Source: Syntrophorhabdaceae bacterium (lineage in GTDB: Bacteria; Desulfobacterota; Syntrophorhabdia; Syntrophorhabdales; Syntrophorhabdaceae). From it: a DNA stretch of 9,266 nucleotides. The translations under genes were made by a program, and so were the position numbers. The notes below the pieces were generated by a model. The model was not told where the DNA came from. It did not search any database and saw only the letters and a program-made list of their open reading frames with translations. This document shows positions 5,987-9,266 of this stretch, piece by piece. Location: assembly GCA_026415015.1 (NCBI GenBank), contig JAOAHW010000198.1, forward strand, positions 1-9,266. The letters run 5' to 3'. The first letter of the stretch is position 1, and every line of letters starts with the position of its first letter.

Positions 5987-7489
5987 ATGAAGATACTCTT
6001 TATATACCCGAACCTCTATGCCCAGATTGGTTTCAACTACGGCATTTCCTATATCTCTGGTTTTCTAAAGGCTCACAACATAGAGACATTTCTCTTGAAT
6101 ATAAACGAAAAACTGGGCTACCCCCTTGACCATGAGAGGATAAAAAGGGATATCTTGGACATAAGGCCTGATATGATAGGTCTTTCTGTCCTTACAAACC
6201 AGTATAAATATGCCACAGAGATAGCCCAGCACATAAAAGGATACTACAGAGGACCTGTGCTTTTTGGCGGTATACACCCTACCATGGACCCTTCAGGGAC
6301 ATTGGCAGATAAGAATGTGGATTACATCTGTGTGGGCGAGGGAGAAGAGGCCATCCTGGAGCTTATGGAAAAAGGAAGTCCCATGGGCGTGAAAAACATG
6401 GGCTACAGGTCAGACAAGGGATTGGTATTAGAGCCTTTGAGGCCTTTTATAGACATCAACAAACTACCTTTTAAGGATTATAGCATATTCAATTTTCAGG
6501 AGATGATAGATGCAAAGGATGGCTGGGTTGGGCTTATGGCGTCCAGGGGTTGTCCATTTCGGTGCACATACTGTCTAAACCATAAGATTATGAAGCTTTA
6601 TAAGGACCACGGCCACCTGCCTAAAAATTATCTCAGGAGGCATACAGTAGATGAGGTCATCCATGAGATAGAGTATCTCCTCACAAACTATAAACGGATA
6701 AAGATGTTTATATTCGATGATGATATATTCACCTTTGATAAGCAGTGGCTAAAGGATTTTTCAGAAAAATATCATGAGGTTACAGATATAGGTTTTGTAT
6801 GCAATGCCCATGCCCGTATCTTTGATGACGAGGTGGCAGGTTATCTCAAGGATGCAGGATGCAGGATTGTAAAATTTGGACTCGAGAGCGGCAGTAACAG
6901 GATAAGAAAGACAGTCCTCCACAGGCACATGTCAAACAGGGACATAGAAAATGCCTTTGAAACCGCCCACAGATTTGGTCTCCATACCTCTGCCTTTGTC
7001 ATGATAGGACTACCCCATGAGAAAAAAGAGGACATAATGGATACAGTCAATCTCCTGGCGAGGATAAAACCCGGGAGATTTCGCTGGTCCCTCTTCTTCC
7101 CCTTTATAGGCACAAGGGCCTATGATATTGCAAAAGAGGCAGGACAGATAGACTTCAATAAGATAAATGAACTGGATAACTTTACCGATGATACATGCAT
7201 GAATTTAGGGGAAGAAGAAAACCTTCTGGTTGAAAAGCTCAAAGAGCTTTTCTGTGTGTATGTAAATGGATACGGCAATGTGGATGAAAAAGACAGATAT
7301 GCCAGGCTCGTAGAATATATTCAAAGGCTCGACAGGGATACATGGATACAAGAAAAAGAGGGTATAAAGGAACAGGCTAGGGATATTGATGAAGATATGG
7401 AGGAAACGGGTATTGTCCACTACACAGTGAAGTTTAATCCCTTCATGGGGGTAAGGAGTGACTGGAAAGACGATAGTCTATCTCCCTAA
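5987..7489 (+). CDS. Cobalamin-binding-type radical SAM enzyme (BchE-like architecture)
   Basis: This 500-residue protein has an N-terminal B12-binding-like Rossmann domain (about 1-125; strands at MKILFIYPN, MIGLSVLT and VLFGGIHPTMDP, then VGEGEEAILEL). A radical SAM barrel follows, with the canonical CX3CX2C cluster motif CPFRCTYC at 189-196 (C189, C193, C196). Later barrel motifs are FIFDDDIFTFD (241-251), FGLESGSNRIRK (297-308) and MIGLPHEKKEDI (339-350). No DXHXXG cobalamin motif is visible, so base-off B12 binding may not use a lower histidine ligand, as in other family members. Such enzymes do radical methylations, cyclisations and lipid modifications such as those of BchE and HpnJ. 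The start abuts the WaaC-like stop, with AAGGA at 5974-5978. The 3' end overlaps the WaaF-like gene by 32 bases. The context points to modification of LPS core, lipid A or another envelope glycolipid; the substrate is unknown. Confidence 0.9.
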   Translation: MKILFIYPNLYAQIGFNYGISYISGFLKAHNIETFLLNINEKLGYPLDHERIKRDILDIRPDMIGLSVLTNQYKYATEIAQHIKGYYRGPVLFGGIHPTMDPSGTLADKNVDYICVGEGEEAILELMEKGSPMGVKNMGYRSDKGLVLEPLRPFIDINKLPFKDYSIFNFQEMIDAKDGWVGLMASRGCPFRCTYCLNHKIMKLYKDHGHLPKNYLRRHTVDEVIHEIEYLLTNYKRIKMFIFDDDIFTFDKQWLKDFSEKYHEVTDIGFVCNAHARIFDDEVAGYLKDAGCRIVKFGLESGSNRIRKTVLHRHMSNRDIENAFETAHRFGLHTSAFVMIGLPHEKKEDIMDTVNLLARIKPGRFRWSLFFPFIGTRAYDIAKEAGQIDFNKINELDNFTDDTCMNLGEEENLLVEKLKELFCVYVNGYGNVDEKDRYARLVEYIQRLDRDTWIQEKEGIKEQARDIDEDMEETGIVHYTVKFNPFMGVRSDWKDDSLSP

Positions 7490-8480
7490 CTGGATAGGAG
7501 ATATGGTTATGGCAACACCTTTTCTCAGGTCCTTAAGGGCATCCCTGGACGGAGAGTTGTGGGCAATAGGCAAACCTAGTGCATTAGGCATCTATAACGG
7601 CTTGGAGCTCTTTAACCGCTTTATCCCCATAGAAAACAAAGGGATAACCCATTTTTTTGATACAGTGAAACATATAAAAGGGCTTAAATTTGAAAGGTCT
7701 ATATCACTGCCCCATTCAATGAGGTCTGCACTTTTGTTTTTTCTTGCCGGCATCAGACAGAGGATAGGATATCCAAGAAACAAAAGGGGTTTTATGCTGA
7801 CCCTTTGTGTAAAAGAGACGATAAGGCCAGAGCCAACAGTAGAGCATTATCTTAAGATTTTAGATGCCTTAGGTGAAAAGAGGTTATACAGAGACCCTGT
7901 TCTGATTGTGACCCATGATGAGGAAAAAAGGTATAGTGAAGACCACGAATACAGACAGAAACCCTATATCGCCTTTATCCCTGGTGCACAATATGGCCCG
8001 TCTAAACGCTGGCCACCCTCTTATTTTGCTGAACTGGCTGATTTAATATATGAAAACATGGGCTACAGTGTTGTTATACTGCCAGGGAAGGATGAGATAG
8101 AGGTTGGCCTTGATATAAAAAACAGGGCCACATATAAAGATAATATGGATATAGAAGACCTGGGAATACCGGATTTAAAGGTATGCATTTCAAGGGCAGC
8201 GGCTGTAGTAAGTAATGACACAGGGCCAAGGCACATTTCAACAGCCCTGTCTGTGCCTACATTCGTCCTTATTGGCCCAATGGATGAGGAATATACAGAC
8301 TACCCAAGCCCCAATACAATAAGATTTATAAAGGATGTCCCCTGCAGGCCCTGTAACAAGAAGACATGTAAAAGAAATATGGAATGCCTCTATGGTATAA
8401 CACCCTTTGAGGTCTATAAAAAGATGGAGGAGATCATTGGAGGAAAAGGACATATCGAGAGCAGCAAAAAAGAAAGATAA
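7458..8480 (+). CDS. waaF: Glycosyltransferase family 9, heptosyltransferase II (WaaF-like)
   Basis: This 340-residue GT9 enzyme is expected to add the second heptose to the LPS inner core at the cytoplasmic face of the inner membrane. The N-terminal KTIVYLPNWIGDMVMATPFLRSL carries catalytic-type D15. PGAQYGPSKRWP (175-186) is the signature most diagnostic for WaaF. The donor site is SNDTGPRHISTAL (252-264), a TGPRH variant of the usual SGLMH. A cysteine cluster, CX2CX4CX5C, at 296-310 resembles that in the WaaC-like neighbour. The start is a GTG; an in-frame TAA at 7452-7454 rules out any earlier start, and the next Met would remove the first strand. AAGGAG sits immediately against the GTG, too close for standard spacing, so translation probably relies on coupling with the radical SAM gene, which it overlaps by 32 bases. 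It ends in a lysine-rich tail. Confidence 0.88.
   Translation: MTGKTIVYLPNWIGDMVMATPFLRSLRASLDGELWAIGKPSALGIYNGLELFNRFIPIENKGITHFFDTVKHIKGLKFERSISLPHSMRSALLFFLAGIRQRIGYPRNKRGFMLTLCVKETIRPEPTVEHYLKILDALGEKRLYRDPVLIVTHDEEKRYSEDHEYRQKPYIAFIPGAQYGPSKRWPPSYFAELADLIYENMGYSVVILPGKDEIEVGLDIKNRATYKDNMDIEDLGIPDLKVCISRAAAVVSNDTGPRHISTALSVPTFVLIGPMDEEYTDYPSPNTIRFIKDVPCRPCNKKTCKRNMECLYGITPFEVYKKMEEIIGGKGHIESSKKER
8426..8432 (+). promoter_or_regulatory. Ribosome binding site that favours the TTG start of the heptose kinase
   Basis: GGAGGAG inside the end of the WaaF-like gene lies four bases before the TTG at 8437, close to ideal spacing. By contrast, the alternative GTG at 8527 has only a weak AGGT nearby. 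This supports a 44-base overlap of the two genes, although the TTG could be fortuitous. Confidence 0.4.
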
Positions 8481-9266
8481 AAAAGATAAGGGGCAAAAGA
8501 CTCAGGCCCCAGGTCTTTTAGGTATTGTGGACAGATTTAAAGGAAAAAAGATATGTGTTATCGGCGACATTATAGCAGATGTATTTATATACGGAAGACC
8601 ATACAGGTTATCAAGGGAGGCGCCTGTTGTGGTTATAAGATACGAAAATGAGACAGTTTGCCCTGGTAGTGCAGGGAATACCATCAATAACCTCCTTGCC
8701 CTTGGCGCACATGTTCACCCCTTTGGTTATATAGGAAACGACAGTGCTGGCAGCAGGTTAATGGAGTATTTCTCACAATTTAAGAATATAGACACAGGAG
8801 GCATTGTAAGATATGATGGCGATACAGTGACAAAGACAAGGATACTGGCAGGGGATACCCATACCTCAAAACAGCAGGTTATAAGGATAGACAAGGATAA
8901 AGGCCATAAACCAATGCCACAGGCAAGGAAACTTCTCCTGGATAGATTGAAGGATATAGCCCCTGAAATGGATGCCTTTATCCTATCAGATTACGGTCAT
9001 GGGGCTATAGATAATGAGATTATAGATTTTTTAAAGGGATTAGCAGGTAAAAAGATAATAGTTGGTGATTCAAGGTATAACTTGAGGTCATTTAAAGGCA
9101 TAACCATAATCACGCCCAATGAATCAGAGGCATATAGCCTCTGTTCTATGGAAGAGGATACAGATATAGAAGAGGTGGGTAGAAAGATAATGGGTTTTAT
9201 GGAGATCTCAGCACTCCTTATAACAAGGGGGAATAAAGGTATGAGCCTTTTTTTAAGGGATGATAC
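8437..9266 (+). CDS. rfaE1: D-glycero-beta-D-manno-heptose-7-phosphate kinase (RfaE1/HldE), 3' truncated
   Basis: These 276 codons of a PfkB/ribokinase-fold sugar kinase run off the right edge. The order of motifs is that of the RfaE domain I (HldE kinase) family: KKICVIGDIIADVFIYG (37-53), SREAPVV (59-65), CPGSAGNTINNLLALG (75-90), TKTRILAG (132-139), QQVIRIDK (146-153), SDYGHG (184-189) and TPNESEA (226-232). The enzyme phosphorylates heptose-7-phosphate at C1 on the way to ADP-heptose, the donor for the two neighbouring transferases. The catalytic GAGD motif lies beyond the window, and it is not known whether an adenylyltransferase domain follows, as in bifunctional HldE. The start is TTG 8437 with a good ribosome site, giving a lysine-rich extension; GTG 8527 (residue 31) would begin VDRFKGKKICVIGD and is also plausible. 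A short insertion (DTHTSK) separates the TKTRILAG and QQ motifs. Confidence 0.87.
   Translation, partial: MEEKDISRAAKKKDKKDKGQKTQAPGLLGIVDRFKGKKICVIGDIIADVFIYGRPYRLSREAPVVVIRYENETVCPGSAGNTINNLLALGAHVHPFGYIGNDSAGSRLMEYFSQFKNIDTGGIVRYDGDTVTKTRILAGDTHTSKQQVIRIDKDKGHKPMPQARKLLLDRLKDIAPEMDAFILSDYGHGAIDNEIIDFLKGLAGKKIIVGDSRYNLRSFKGITIITPNESEAYSLCSMEEDTDIEEVGRKIMGFMEISALLITRGNKGMSLFLRDD

Overview
This window is almost entirely coding and reads as ordinary chromosome from a Gram-negative bacterium. The evidence for Gram-negative is a set of lipopolysaccharide (LPS) inner-core heptose genes: two family-9 glycosyltransferases and a heptose-7-phosphate kinase. By eye, arginine is mostly AGG/AGA, isoleucine is often ATA, and the coding strands are purine-rich. 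Together with the pheT-ihfA-merR gene order, this suggests a Nitrospirota, Thermodesulfovibrio-like or delta-proteobacterial lineage; that placement is inference. No rRNA, tRNA, CRISPR array, insertion sequence or prophage gene was seen, and no gap between genes exceeds about 30 bases.

Region A (1-1483, plus strand) holds the 3' end of pheT (phenylalanyl-tRNA synthetase beta chain), an IHF-alpha/HU-type DNA-bending protein and a small MerR-type regulator, closely spaced as one operon. Region B (1413-3302, minus strand) holds a divergent holA (DNA polymerase III delta subunit) followed directly by a site-2-type intramembrane metalloprotease, whose 3' end runs 71 bases antisense into the MerR gene.

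Region C (3327-9266, plus strand) is an uninterrupted series of seven genes that overlap, abut or sit two bases apart: an FtsB/DivIC-type division protein, a radical SAM protein with an unusual CX4CX2C cluster motif, a YbgC-like hotdog thioesterase, a WaaC-like heptosyltransferase, a cobalamin-binding-type radical SAM enzyme, a WaaF-like heptosyltransferase, and the start of a RfaE1/HldE heptose kinase cut by the window end. The kinase supplies the heptose donor pathway and the two transferases add heptoses to the LPS core. The B12-type radical SAM protein is nested between the transferases, overlaps the second, and has no assigned role. It is the best candidate here for an undescribed envelope-modifying activity. 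The rest is mostly recognisable housekeeping.
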